Source of the DNA: Microbacterium trichothecenolyticum
GTDB taxonomy: Bacteria > Actinomycetota > Actinomycetes > Actinomycetales > Microbacteriaceae
Direction of reading: 5' to 3'
DNA: 55,670 nucleotides
Assembly (NCBI RefSeq): GCF_000956465.1
Contig: NZ_JYJA01000018.1
Span: forward strand, 1 to 55,670
Below, piece after piece: positions 17,089 through 25,664 of this stretch; positions within the stretch are counted from its first letter, which is position 1; each line of letters begins with the position of its first letter. A program made the translations under genes and the position numbers. The notes below the pieces were generated by a model. That model worked only from the letters and a program-made list of their open reading frames with translations, did no database searches and was not told the DNA's origin.

Positions 17089-18099
17089 ATGACTGCTGAT
17101 GAACCCTGGAGCCGCGGCGGCGGCGCCGGTGGCGGCGACGTCGGCTACAGCCCCGCACCACGAGCGACCGCCGAGGGGGTGGCGCCGCAGGAAGAAGCTG
17201 CCCCGACTGCATATGTCATCCCCCCGGACGGTCCGCCGCCGGCCCTCGACAGAGGGTCGGCGGCGCCCGCTCGATCGCGGCTGCCCGCCGTTCTCGCGCT
17301 CGCCCTCGGCGGTGCGGCGGCGCTCTCGTGCCTGCTCATGCTCTTCGACGGGTGGGGCCAGACCGCGGGGCCGTCGGTCACCGTGGCTCTCGCCGTCGCC
17401 GCGATCGCCGCGGGCATCGTCGCGCTCGAAGGGCGCGGGCGTCGCTCCGCGGCCGCAGTCGCGGGGGTGGTGATGGCGCTGGTCGCGGGCGTGTTCGGCG
17501 CCGCGAGCGCGATCGCGCAGCCCGATCTCGGCGTCCACGTCTACGGCTACGCGGACTGCCAGCTGCTCTCGGGAACCCCGCCGGACGACATCGACATCGA
17601 CGCCGACGCCTACTCCTCGGCCTTCTTCGCACCGGACCTGGTGGGGGTCGACACCATCGCCGAACCCTCGTTCCCGTACGGGAGGACGATCACGGTCGCG
17701 CCGACCGCCGCGATGGAACCACGCGACATCGCGACGTTCACGGTGGATGCCCCCGTGGACGTCACCGACAGGGCCGCGGCGCCGCCGCAGAACGGGGTGT
17801 ACGTCGCCGTGCCCGTCACGATGGAGGCGACGCCCGACGGCGGGCTGGACTGCTTCTCGTGGACTGCGCCTCCGAGCTACTGGTTCGTCTACGACGGCGA
17901 CTACACGGAGTACACGACGGTGTCGATCCCCGGGTATCCCACCATCGAGGACGGCGGGCGCGACAACGGCGACGGCACTTTCACGTACTACGACATCTTC
18001 GACGTCTCGCAAGAGGACGTGTCGAACGGCGGATACGAGTTCGATCTGGTCGAGCCCGACGGGACGATCAAGTCGGTCTTCTGGGCGGAGACACCGTGA
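17089..18099 (+). CDS. Membrane-anchored protein with extracellular domain, unknown function
   Basis: The 336 residues begin with a Gly/Pro-rich cytoplasmic segment to about residue 65, then three hydrophobic helices (about 66-85, 98-113 and 122-140), then an extracellular domain of some 190 residues that is acidic and rich in Tyr, Thr and Pro. The outer domain has two cysteines (in YADCQLL and LDCFSW) that could pair, and repeated strand-like segments that suggest an immunoglobulin-like sandwich. I do not recognise the family. The ATG at 17089 has GGGGGTG upstream. Its stop shares a base with the next start (TGATG), so the two proteins are probably made together. Confidence 0.75.
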   Translation: MTADEPWSRGGGAGGGDVGYSPAPRATAEGVAPQEEAAPTAYVIPPDGPPPALDRGSAAPARSRLPAVLALALGGAAALSCLLMLFDGWGQTAGPSVTVALAVAAIAAGIVALEGRGRRSAAAVAGVVMALVAGVFGAASAIAQPDLGVHVYGYADCQLLSGTPPDDIDIDADAYSSAFFAPDLVGVDTIAEPSFPYGRTITVAPTAAMEPRDIATFTVDAPVDVTDRAAAPPQNGVYVAVPVTMEATPDGGLDCFSWTAPPSYWFVYDGDYTEYTTVSIPGYPTIEDGGRDNGDGTFTYYDIFDVSQEDVSNGGYEFDLVEPDGTIKSVFWAETP

Positions 18100-18725
18100 T
18101 GAGCACTCCGATCACTCTGGAACAGCCGGCGACGGCCGAACTTCCGCGGCCGCGCGCGCCCTGGCCCGTGATCGCGGCCTTCTACCTCTGGTGGGTGTTG
18201 ATCTTCGTGCAGTCCGTCGGGCTCGCGTGGATGGGACTCGTCTTCGGCCAGGCCGCCGAGGTCGGCGGTCCGGCCTGGGACATCCTCTTCGTCTACGTGC
18301 CGATCGGCCTGCCCACCCTCGCGCTCGTGGTCGTCGAGGTGGTCTTCGTGCTGCGACTGCGGCGCGCGAGCCGCGTGGCGCGTGTGGTGCTGGCCGTCCT
18401 CGCGCTCCCGGGCGCGGGCTGCGCGATGCTGATCCTGTCGAACATGTGGTGGGCGTGGCAGGCCGCGGCATCGTCGGTGGCGTTCGTCGGCCCCGACGTC
18501 GGCGGCGACACGACGTTCTGGGTGGTCGTGGGCGCCCTCTTCCTCACGGCGATCGCTGCGGCGATCCTGCCGTTCCTGCGGCCCGTCGGCCACTACTTCC
18601 GGAAGAGGCCGCGCTTCACTCCCCCGCCGGCGCCGCCCGTGCCCGAGCCCGGTCCCGGGCCCGGTCCCGGTCCCGGTCCCGGAGTCATCGTGACGGAGGA
18701 ACCGCCGCCGCTCAGCGGGCGCTGA
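18099..18725 (+). CDS. Four-helix membrane protein with Pro-Gly repeat tail, unknown function
   Basis: The 208-residue product has four hydrophobic helices (about residues 18-42, 58-82, 92-112 and 132-160), then a basic stretch and a C-terminal tail with a run of Pro-Gly pairs. The family is not recognised. It is translationally coupled to the preceding membrane-anchored protein. Its 3' end overlaps that of proS by 14 bases (18712-18725), tail to tail. The Pro-Gly tail is encoded by hexamer repeats and may vary in length between strains. Confidence 0.75.
   Translation: MSTPITLEQPATAELPRPRAPWPVIAAFYLWWVLIFVQSVGLAWMGLVFGQAAEVGGPAWDILFVYVPIGLPTLALVVVEVVFVLRLRRASRVARVVLAVLALPGAGCAMLILSNMWWAWQAAASSVAFVGPDVGGDTTFWVVVGALFLTAIAAAILPFLRPVGHYFRKRPRFTPPPAPPVPEPGPGPGPGPGPGVIVTEEPPPLSGR
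18648..18683 (+). repeat. Hexamer tandem repeat encoding Pro-Gly pairs
   Basis: CCCGGT-type hexamers run through 18648-18683 with few changes, giving six Pro-Gly pairs near the C-terminus of the membrane protein. Slippage here would change tail length in steps of two residues. Confidence 0.8.
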
Positions 18726-20511
18726 GGCGGGCGACGGCGTCGGCGACCGAGACGACCTCGCGGTCGCCGGTGCGGCGGTCCCAGAGCTCGACCTGGCCGT
18801 CGGCGGCGCCGCGGCCCACGATGACGATCTTGGGCACGCCGACGAGCTCGGCGTCGCCGAACTTCACGCCGGGCGAGACCTTGGGCCGGTCGTCGTAGAG
18901 CACGTCGAGACCCGCGGCCTCGAGGTCGGCCGACAGCTGCGCGGCCACATCGAACATCACAGGCTCGCGGCCGGCCGCGACGACATGCACATCGAACGGC
19001 GCGACCGAGGCGGGCCAGATGAGGCCCTTGTCGTCGTTGTTCAGCTCGGCGATGATCGCGAGGATGCGGGTCACGCCGATTCCATACGAGCCCATCGTGA
19101 CGGTCACGAGCTTGCCGTTCTCGTCGAGGACCTTGAGGCCCAGCGCATCGGCGTACTTGCGGCCCAGCTGGAAGACGTGGCCGATCTCCATGCCACGGGC
19201 GAGCTCGACCGGACCCGAGCCGTCGGGTGCGGGGTCGCCCGCACGGACACTGGCGACCTCGACGAATCCGTCGCCGGTGAAGTCGCGGCCCGCGACGAGG
19301 GTGTGCACGTGCTTCTGGTCGATGTTGGCGCCGGTGACCCACGCGGTCCCGTCGACGACGCGGGGGTCGAGGAAGAACCGGATACCGGTCGCCGATTCCT
19401 CACCGAGCACCGCGCCGGTCTCCGACCAGGGGCCGATGTAGCCCTTCACGAGCAGCGGATTCGCCGCGAAGTCCTGCTCGGTGGCGGGCTCGACGGCGGC
19501 CGGGGCGAACGCCACCTCGACGCGCTTGTCGTCCACGTCGCGGTCGCCCGGCACGCCGACGATCACGAGCTCGCGCGTGCCGTCGAGGTGGGTGAGCGCC
19601 AGCACGACGTTCTTGAGGGTGTGCGCCGCCGTCCACTCGGTGACACCGTCGGTGGCGGGACCCGCGATGCCCGAGACGGGCGCCTCCAGGTGCGCGTTCG
19701 AGTGATCGACGAGCGTCTGGATCGTCGGCGTGTTCGGCGAGTCGAAGATCACGGGGGCGCCGAGCCCGTCGAGCGCGATGGGCTCGGGCGCGACGGTCGT
19801 GAACGCCTCGACGTTCGCGGCGTACCCGCCGGCCGAGCGCACGAAGGTGTCTTCGCCGACGGCGGTCGGGTGCAGGAACTCCTCGGAACGAGAACCGCCC
19901 ATCGCCCCGGCATCCGCCTGAACGATGACGTATTCGAGACCGAGGCGCTGGAAGATGCGCTCGTACGCGTCACGCTGCGCCATGTAGCTCGCGTCCAGTC
20001 CGGCGTCGGAGGAGTCGAACGAGTACGCGTCCTTCATCGTGAACTCACGGCCGCGCAGGAGGCCCGCGCGGGGGCGCGCCTCGTCGCGGTACTTGTCCTG
20101 GATCTGGTAGATCGTCAGCGGCAGGTCCTTGTACGACGAGTACAGGTCCTTCACGAGCAGCGTGAAGACCTCCTCGTGCGTGGGCGCGAGGAGGTAGTCG
20201 GCGTCCTTGCGGTCTTTCAGACGGAAGATGCCGTCGCCGTATTCCTCCCACCGATTGGTGATCTCGTAAGGCTCCCGCGGAAGCAGCGCCGGGAAGTGCA
20301 CCTCGTACGCACCCGCGTTCGTCATCTCTTCGCGGATGACCTGCTCGACCTTCGCCTTCACGCGCAGACCCAGCGGCAGCCACGCGAAGATGCCAGGCGC
20401 CTGACGCCGGATGTAGCCGGCGCGCACGAGCAGCTTGTGGCTCGTGACCTCGGCATCAGCGGGGTCTTCACGGAGCGTGCGGAGGAAGAAGTGCGACAGA
20501 CGGGTGACCAC
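18712..20511 (-). CDS. proS: Prolyl-tRNA synthetase (bacterial type)
   Basis: The enzyme charges tRNA-Pro. The 599 residues begin [17 protein letters not shown] and contain the class II motif 2 region [20 protein letters not shown] (about residues 135-160), an insertion editing domain in the middle, and an anticodon-binding domain with [12 protein letters not shown] near the C-terminus. This is the bacterial type with an editing insert. I choose the GTG at 20511, giving V-V-T-R-L-S-H as in relatives; a TAAACT hexamer lies eight bases upstream and no Shine-Dalgarno is present. The ORF is open beyond this, but the extension overlaps the divergent RNB gene. Confidence 0.96.
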   Translation of the reverse strand: MVTRLSHFFLRTLREDPADAEVTSHKLLVRAGYIRRQAPGIFAWLPLGLRVKAKVEQVIREEMTNAGAYEVHFPALLPREPYEITNRWEEYGDGIFRLKDRKDADYLLAPTHEEVFTLLVKDLYSSYKDLPLTIYQIQDKYRDEARPRAGLLRGREFTMKDAYSFDSSDAGLDASYMAQRDAYERIFQRLGLEYVIVQADAGAMGGSRSEEFLHPTAVGEDTFVRSAGGYAANVEAFTTVAPEPIALDGLGAPVIFDSPNTPTIQTLVDHSNAHLEAPVSGIAGPATDGVTEWTAAHTLKNVVLALTHLDGTRELVIVGVPGDRDVDDKRVEVAFAPAAVEPATEQDFAANPLLVKGYIGPWSETGAVLGEESATGIRFFLDPRVVDGTAWVTGANIDQKHVHTLVAGRDFTGDGFVEVASVRAGDPAPDGSGPVELARGMEIGHVFQLGRKYADALGLKVLDENGKLVTVTMGSYGIGVTRILAIIAELNNDDKGLIWPASVAPFDVHVVAAGREPVMFDVAAQLSADLEAAGLDVLYDDRPKVSPGVKFGDAELVGVPKIVIVGRGAADGQVELWDRRTGDREVVSVADAVARLSAR

Positions 20512-20589
20512 GAGGGTCAAGTTTAGGGCGAACGGATGCTGCGCCCCCTCGCCGATGTCGATCCCGGTCTTCCGACGAGCACCGGTGCC

Positions 20590-20595
20590 TACACT
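20590..20595 (+). promoter_or_regulatory. -10 element of leaderless RNB gene
   Basis: TACACT ends six bases before the GTG at 20602, with no Shine-Dalgarno. Confidence 0.55.
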
Positions 20596-20601
20596 GATCG
20601 G

Positions 20602-22044
20602 GTGCCCGCACGTCGACCCCGACTCGCTCCCACGCAAGCCCACGACGAGCTCGTCGAGTCGCTCGCGCACCTGCGCGAGGACCTGGAGCTTGCGGCCGCC
20701 TTCCCCGCCGAGGTGGAGGCCGAGGCGCATCATGCGGCGAGTGCCGTCGCCACCGATCCGGACGCGGCGCAGCTCGACGATCTGCGCGACATCGACTTCG
20801 TGACGATCGATCCTGAGGGGTCGGTGGATCTCGACCAGGCCCTCCACCTCGAACGCACCGGGACCGGGGCGGTGCTGCACTATGCGATCGCCGACGTCCC
20901 CGCCTTCGTGATCCCGGGTGGCGCGATCGACGCCGAAGCGCGGCTGCGCGGACAGACCCTCTACGCGGCGGACGGCCGGATCCCGCTGCACCCCGTCGTC
21001 ATCAGCGAGGACGCGGCGTCGCTGCTGCCGGATCAGGACCGGCGGGCGTTCGTCTGGCGGTTCGTCCTCGACGACCGGGCACGGCCGGTCGAGACGACGC
21101 TGCGGCGCGCGATCATCCGCTCACGGGCGCGATGGAGCTACGTCGACGCCCAGGCCGCGGTCGATGCCGGCACCGCTCCCCCGAGCCTCGAGGCGCTCGC
21201 CTGGTTCGGCCCGCTGCGGCTCGAACGCGAGGCCGAGCGCGGCGGAGCGAGCCTGAACGTGCCGGAGGCCCGCATCGTCGCCGACGACGGCGGCTATCGG
21301 CTCGAACGCGACGCGCCGCTCGCCATCGAGGACTGGAACGCGCAGGTCTCCCTCCTCACCGGCATGGCGGCCGCCGACATCATGCTGAAGGGCCGCGTGG
21401 GCATCCTGCGTACGATGCCCGCCGCCGAAGCCGACGACGTCGCCGCGTTCCGAGCCCAGACGGTGGCGCTCGGCATCCCCTGGCCTGCCGACGTCCCTTA
21501 CGGCGACTACCTGCGCGGTCTCGAGCGCGACTCGCCCGCCGCGCTCGCGATTCTGGATGCCGCGGCGGGCCTCTTCCGCGGCGCGGGTTACGCGACCTTC
21601 GACGGTGCACCGCCCGCCGACCCGTTGCAGGCGGCGATCGGCGCACCCTATGCCCACGCCACCGCGCCGCTGCGGCGCCTCGTCGACCGCTGGTCGCTCG
21701 TGATCTGCGAGGCCCTCGCGAACGGGCAGGAGGTGCCCACGTGGGCACGGGAGAGCCTTCCGTCGCTGCCGAAGATCATGGCGCGCAGCGACGGCGTGGC
21801 GAACCGTCTCGGCGCGGCGACCGTCGATCGGGTCGAGGCCGCACTCCTTTCCGGTCACGAAGGCGAGGTCTTCGAATCCGTGGTCCTCGGCCAGCGAGGC
21901 GACGGCGCCCGCGTGCAGCTCACGGATCCGCCGGTCACCGCGAAGGTCGCGGGGCTCGACGCGGCCGCGGGGGCGACCGTGCGCCTGCGGCTCGAGACCG
22001 TCGACATCGACTCGGGCACCGTCGTGCTCGAGCACACGGCATAG
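20602..22044 (+). CDS. RNB-domain exoribonuclease (RNase II/R-like)
   Basis: A 480-residue protein with a central RNB catalytic domain, opening with [16 protein letters not shown] at residues 66-81. Acidic residues 70, 76 and 78 match three of the four metal-binding aspartates of RNase II. The fourth position holds Gln 79 instead of Asp. The late [12 protein letters not shown] segment is the usual end of the RNB fold, followed by a short S1-like C-terminal domain. The N-terminal cold-shock domains of RNase R are lacking. The GTG at 20602 follows TACACT by six bases. Its TAG stop forms part of the next gene's -10 element. Confidence 0.88.
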   Translation: MPARRPRLAPTQAHDELVESLAHLREDLELAAAFPAEVEAEAHHAASAVATDPDAAQLDDLRDIDFVTIDPEGSVDLDQALHLERTGTGAVLHYAIADVPAFVIPGGAIDAEARLRGQTLYAADGRIPLHPVVISEDAASLLPDQDRRAFVWRFVLDDRARPVETTLRRAIIRSRARWSYVDAQAAVDAGTAPPSLEALAWFGPLRLEREAERGGASLNVPEARIVADDGGYRLERDAPLAIEDWNAQVSLLTGMAAADIMLKGRVGILRTMPAAEADDVAAFRAQTVALGIPWPADVPYGDYLRGLERDSPAALAILDAAAGLFRGAGYATFDGAPPADPLQAAIGAPYAHATAPLRRLVDRWSLVICEALANGQEVPTWARESLPSLPKIMARSDGVANRLGAATVDRVEAALLSGHEGEVFESVVLGQRGDGARVQLTDPPVTAKVAGLDAAAGATVRLRLETVDIDSGTVVLEHTA

Positions 22045-22047
22045 CGT
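22042..22047 (+). promoter_or_regulatory. -10 element of pcp overlapping the RNB stop codon
   Basis: TAGCGT ends six bases before the pcp ATG at 22054. Its first three bases are the RNB gene's TAG stop codon. Confidence 0.5.
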
Positions 22048-22053
22048 GGTCGC

Positions 22054-22689
22054 ATGACGACAGTGCTGCTCACCGGGTTCGAGCCGTTCGGCGGCGACTC
22101 CTCCAACCCGTCGGGAGCGGCCGTGAACCTCGTGGCTTCGCGCTGGGAAGGACCGGAACTGCTCGTCACCGCCGTGCTGCCGGTGACGTTCGCCGGCGCA
22201 GCGGAACGGATGCGCGAACTGCTGGCAGAACATCAGCCCGACGTCGTCATCGCCACCGGGCTCGCGGGCGGTCGCGCCGCCATCGGCGTCGAGCGCGTGG
22301 CGGTCAACCTCGTCGACGCGCGCATCCCCGACAACGACGGCGACCAGCCCGTCGACGTGCCGAGCGTGACCGGTGCCGCGCCCGCGCATTTCGCGACGCT
22401 CCCCGTGAAGGAGATCGCGCGGCGCATCGCCGACTGCGGGATCCCCGCCGAGGTGTCGTACTCGGCGGGCACGTTCGTCTGCAATCACGTGTTCTTCACG
22501 GCGCTCGAGGCGGCGGCATCCGGAACCCGTGCCGGATTCGTGCACGTTCCGTGGTCTGCCGAGCTCGCGCCCTCGACGGATGCGACCGCCCTGCCCCTCT
22601 CGGACATCGCCCGTGCGCTCGAGATCGCGGTGCGGACGAGCCTCGACGTGACGACCGACACCGCCGTGCCCGGCGGGACGCTTCACTGA
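22054..22689 (+). CDS. pcp: Pyroglutamyl-peptidase I
   Basis: This cysteine peptidase removes N-terminal pyroglutamate from peptides in the cytoplasm. The 211-residue protein shows the full catalytic triad in family motifs: Glu 80 in GVERVAVN, Cys 143 in SAGTFVCNHVF and His 164 in FVHVPW, and it opens with the usual LLTGFEPFGG. Length matches the family. The ATG at 22054 is nine bases after the RNB stop and has its own -10-like TAGCGT, so it may be read both from its own leaderless promoter and from RNB. It converges on the TetR gene. Confidence 0.95.
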   Translation: MTTVLLTGFEPFGGDSSNPSGAAVNLVASRWEGPELLVTAVLPVTFAGAAERMRELLAEHQPDVVIATGLAGGRAAIGVERVAVNLVDARIPDNDGDQPVDVPSVTGAAPAHFATLPVKEIARRIADCGIPAEVSYSAGTFVCNHVFFTALEAAASGTRAGFVHVPWSAELAPSTDATALPLSDIARALEIAVRTSLDVTTDTAVPGGTLH

Positions 22690-22702
22690 GCAGGCTGGGG
22701 CG

Positions 22703-23314
22703 TCAGCGGACGGCGGGCTCGACGGACGCGGCCACGGCCGCCGCGGCAGCGGTCACGGTCGCGACGATCGCGGCGCGGCGTGCTGCGATGCGTGCGGCGC
22801 CATCGCCCGCGTCGGGAACGATGAGGGCGTCGAGCTGCGGCAGCACCGGCCAGGCGTTGACGAGGCTCACGAGCGTGAGGAGGAGCTCCCCTGCCTCGAC
22901 GCGGCCCACGCCCGGCAGCATGCGCTGGATGCGTGTGACCTTCTCGGCGTGGAACTCGGCTCGCACGGGGCTCGCGGCCGCCGCGATGCCGCGTTCGAGT
23001 CCTTCCCAGTAGACGAGGCGCGGGATGTGGCCGTTCGCCATGTGGTGGTCGAACAGCCGCGCGGCGTAGTCGCCTACTGCCTGCGGCCCGGTGCCCTCGA
23101 CCTGGACCGCCTGCAGCGCGGCCTGGAGCGCCTCGGCCAGCACCGTGGCGAAGAGCTCGTCCTTCTTGCCGAAGTACTGGTAGATGCGCTCCTTGTTCAC
23201 GCCGGCGGCGGCGGCGATGCGGTCCACACGTGCTCCGGCGAGCCCGTGCTCGCTGAACTCCGCCGTCGCCGCTTCGAGGAGCAGCCGCCGGGTGCGCTCG
23301 GTGTCCCACGCCAT
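22703..23314 (-). CDS. TetR family transcriptional regulator
   Basis: The 203-residue protein has the TetR N-terminal helix-turn-helix: RLLLEAATAEFSEHGLAGAR then VDRIAAAAGVNKERIYQYFGKKDELF (residues 10-55, recognition helix around 39-46). The remaining helices form a ligand-binding and dimer domain with no named ligand. The ATG at 23314 has TATCAT six bases upstream, so the gene is likely leaderless. Three copies of a 14-base motif lie between it and the divergent small membrane protein gene, one close to its own -35 region, which fits autorepression plus control of its neighbour. Confidence 0.9.
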   Translation of the reverse strand: MAWDTERTRRLLLEAATAEFSEHGLAGARVDRIAAAAGVNKERIYQYFGKKDELFATVLAEALQAALQAVQVEGTGPQAVGDYAARLFDHHMANGHIPRLVYWEGLERGIAAAASPVRAEFHAEKVTRIQRMLPGVGRVEAGELLLTLVSLVNAWPVLPQLDALIVPDAGDGAARIAARRAAIVATVTAAAAAVAASVEPAVR

Positions 23315-23320
23315 GTGCCG

Positions 23321-23326
23321 ATGATA
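23321..23326 (-). promoter_or_regulatory. -10 element of leaderless TetR gene
   Basis: TATCAT ends six bases before the ATG at 23314. A copy of the candidate operator (23337-23350) lies just upstream. Confidence 0.55.
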
Positions 23327-23336
23327 ACGAAGAATC

Positions 23337-23350
23337 CAACTGGATGGTTG
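23337..23350. promoter_or_regulatory. Candidate TetR operator, copy 1
   Basis: CAACTGGATGGTTG, the reverse complement of CAACCATCCAGTTG, with CAAC and GTTG ends forming an inverted repeat. It overlaps the expected -35 region of the TetR promoter. Confidence 0.65.
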
Positions 23351-23378
23351 CGGAATAGTCTGCGCGGTGATTCACTTA

Positions 23379-23406
23379 CAACCAGCCAGTTGCAACCATT
23401 CAGTTG
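23379..23406. promoter_or_regulatory. Candidate TetR operator, tandem copies 2 and 3
   Basis: CAACCAGCCAGTTG (23379-23392) and CAACCATTCAGTTG (23393-23406) follow each other with no gap. They match copy 1 in the form CAACCANYCAGTTG and lie just upstream of the ribosome-binding site of the small membrane protein gene. Confidence 0.7.
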
Positions 23407-23428
23407 GCTTCTCGGAAGGATGCCGCAC

Positions 23429-23704
23429 ATGTCCGTTTCTTCGACCACCGAGCCTGTCCGCATCGAGGCCCCGGTTCCCGTGCCGTCCGTCCACGTCCGC
23501 GCCGTCATCACATGGCTGGCGATCTTCCCTCTCGTGTCGGTGGGGATGCTGCTGCTGGGACCTGTGTCGGAATCGTGGCATCCCATCCTTCGGGCGCTGG
23601 TGCTCACCGCCGTCGTGGTGCCGCTCGCGGTCTACGTCGTCGTGCCGCGTCTCCTCGGCGTCTACGCGTCGCTTCGCCGGCGGCGCGCACGTCGCGAGGG
23701 CTGA
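23429..23704 (+). CDS. Two-helix small membrane protein, probably TetR-controlled
   Basis: The 91-residue product has a polar start and two hydrophobic helices (about residues 24-44 and 52-75), with a strongly basic RRRRARR tail that should face the cytoplasm. Family is not recognised; similar small proteins beside TetR genes are seen in actinobacteria. The ATG at 23429 has GGAAGGA eight bases upstream; an ATG at 23420 overlaps that site and is less likely. Tandem operator copies sit directly before the ribosome-binding site, so repression by the divergent TetR protein is the obvious model. Confidence 0.75.
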   Translation: MSVSSTTEPVRIEAPVPVPSVHVRAVITWLAIFPLVSVGMLLLGPVSESWHPILRALVLTAVVVPLAVYVVVPRLLGVYASLRRRRARREG

Positions 23705-23737
23705 GGCCGCCGCGTCCTCCTCACGGATGCGGCGCGG

Positions 23738-24967
23738 TCAGCGCGAGCGGCGGCCGAAGTGGAGCACTTCCCGCACGACGAGACCTGCGACCAGGGCCCA
23801 GAACGCGGCGCTCACGCCCGCGATCGCGACGCCGGACGCGGCCACGAGGAACGTCACGACGGCCGGCAGCCGTTCCCCCGGATCGTCGATCGCCTGCTGC
23901 ACCGCCGAGCCGAAGGCGCCGAACAGCGCGATGCCGGCGACCGCCGGGATCACCGATTCCGGCGCCACCACCACCAGTGCGACGAGCGCAGCCGACAGCC
24001 CGCCGAGCACGATGCCGCTCGCACCCGTCGACACGCCCGCCACCCAGCGCCGCTTCGGGTCGGGATCGGCGTCCGGTGCTGCGGCGAGCGCGGCGCTGAT
24101 CGCGGCGAGGTTGATCGCGTGTCCGCCGGCCGTCGCGCCGATCGCGGTGCCGACACCGGTCACGAGCATCGCGGGCCGCCACGGCACCTGGTAGCCGAAG
24201 CTGCGCATGATCGCGATGCCCGGCACGTTCTGCGACGCCATCGTCACCAGGAACAGCGGCAGCGCGAGTCCGACGACCGCGCCGAAGGTGAGCGTCGGCG
24301 CCGTGAACTCGAGTCGGGGAACGAGCAGCGCGGGATCGATCGTCGCGCCCGTGACCACGACATCCACCGCCACGACGACGGATGCCGCGACGAACGCGAG
24401 CGGCACCGCCCACCGCGGCGCGAGCCGCACGAACACGAGCCACGTGACGAGGACCGGTACGACTCCCCACGGGTTCAGGACCAGCCCGGTGATCGGGGCG
24501 AGACACAGCGGAAGCAGCACGCCGGCGAGCATCGCCTGTGCGATCGACGGGGGGATCCGCGCGATGAGCCGGCCGAGCTGTGGCCAGAGCGCCGTCAGCA
24601 GGATGAGGCCGGCGGTCACGAGGAACGCGCCGACCGCCGCCGGCCAGCCGCCCTCGACGGCTCCAGTGGCCGCGAGCACCGCGGCGCCCGGCGTGGACCA
24701 CGCGACGGTGATCGGCATGCGATAGCGCCACGCCAGGAGGATCGCCGACGCACCCATCGTGAGGCACAGCACGAGGAGGCCGCTCGCCGCCTGCGCGCGC
24801 GACGCCCCCACGGCGTCGAGGCCCGTGAGCACCACGGCGAACGAACTCGTGACGCCGACGAGAGCGGTCACGATGCCCGCGACGATCGGCCGCGACAGCG
24901 GTGCGGCCTCGGGCGGAGCGGGCGAAGGATCCGACGCCGCCGCGCCGGTCGAGGAGTCCTCGGTCAT
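23738..24967 (-). CDS. benE: BenE family benzoate/H+ symporter-like transporter
   Basis: The 409 residues form about 12 membrane helices of the BenE family, marked by the segments ASQNVPGIAIMRSFGYQVP and TAGGHAINLAAISAAL. Characterised members import benzoate with protons. No benzoate-degradation gene is nearby, so the true substrate is open. The ATG at 24967 is 31 bases after the stop of the PH-like membrane protein, and the two are probably co-transcribed. It converges on the small TetR-linked gene. Confidence 0.87.
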   Translation of the reverse strand: MTEDSSTGAAASDPSPAPPEAAPLSRPIVAGIVTALVGVTSSFAVVLTGLDAVGASRAQAASGLLVLCLTMGASAILLAWRYRMPITVAWSTPGAAVLAATGAVEGGWPAAVGAFLVTAGLILLTALWPQLGRLIARIPPSIAQAMLAGVLLPLCLAPITGLVLNPWGVVPVLVTWLVFVRLAPRWAVPLAFVAASVVVAVDVVVTGATIDPALLVPRLEFTAPTLTFGAVVGLALPLFLVTMASQNVPGIAIMRSFGYQVPWRPAMLVTGVGTAIGATAGGHAINLAAISAALAAAPDADPDPKRRWVAGVSTGASGIVLGGLSAALVALVVVAPESVIPAVAGIALFGAFGSAVQQAIDDPGERLPAVVTFLVAASGVAIAGVSAAFWALVAGLVVREVLHFGRRSR

Positions 24968-24998
24968 GCCTCTTGCCGTCGCGATCCTCGCGATGCGG

Positions 24999-25619
24999 TC
25001 ACGATGCGCCGCCCGCGATGCCGGCGACCGCGAGGGCCACGAGCAGGCAGGTCACCACGATCATGATCACGTTGACCCGACGGACGGCATCCCCCGGATC
25101 GGCGACGCCGTCCCGCTCCGCACCGGCCACAGCGAGTCTGCGCGCGATGGACGCCGCGACCCGGCCGGCGGGCGTGGTCGCGCTGCCGACCGTCAGCTCG
25201 GCCACCCTCCTGACGGGCTGGAACCCGCTCGCGTGCGCGTCCGCGGATCGCATCGCCTCCATTCCGAGGTTCTGCTGCCCCGGCACAGCCCACGCCCGCA
25301 CACGCCGGCCGCCGCGGAGGAGGAAGTCGAGCGTGAAGCCCGATGCCACGCCGTCGAGGGCGGAGAACGCGAAGGTGGTGGTCGTGAACGTGTTCCGCAC
25401 GTGCACCGCGTCGGTCTCCACCGTCACGCGGGGCCACACCGCGAACGCCCACAGCAGCCACACCACCAGACCCAGCCCGACCGAGAATCCGAGGTAGCGA
25501 GGGTCGAACACCGGCAGCAGCACGAGGACGATGCCCGCGGCGCCCGCCCCGACCGTCAGCGGCACGAAACGCAGGCGCTCGTACACCTCGACATCGCCGA
25601 CCCTGCGCAAGTGCACCAT
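24999..25619 (-). CDS. Membrane protein with bacterial PH-like domain
   Basis: A 206-residue protein with two hydrophobic helices near the N-terminus (about residues 20-40 and 44-65), then a soluble part with RVTVETDAVHVRNTF and a strand-rich segment like bacterial PH domains, and a final helix at about 180-200. Function unknown. The ATG at 25619 follows TACTGT by six bases; the frame opens further up at 25646, but the leaderless spacing favours the shorter form. Probably the first gene of a two-gene unit with the BenE transporter. Confidence 0.72.
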   Translation of the reverse strand: MVHLRRVGDVEVYERLRFVPLTVGAGAAGIVLVLLPVFDPRYLGFSVGLGLVVWLLWAFAVWPRVTVETDAVHVRNTFTTTTFAFSALDGVASGFTLDFLLRGGRRVRAWAVPGQQNLGMEAMRSADAHASGFQPVRRVAELTVGSATTPAGRVAASIARRLAVAGAERDGVADPGDAVRRVNVIMIVVTCLLVALAVAGIAGGAS

Positions 25620-25625
25620 GCGCTC

Positions 25626-25631
25626 ACAGTA
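25626..25631 (-). promoter_or_regulatory. -10 element of leaderless PH-like gene
   Basis: TACTGT ends six bases before the ATG at 25619. Confidence 0.5.
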
Positions 25632-25664
25632 ACGGAGCCCTTGCACGGCCCCGTGCGGCGGGCC

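Noticed and set aside
18712..20991. Extended proS frame of 759 codons
   Set aside because: The extension overlaps the RNB gene in antisense. Relatives of ProS start at the V-V-T-R-L-S-H position.
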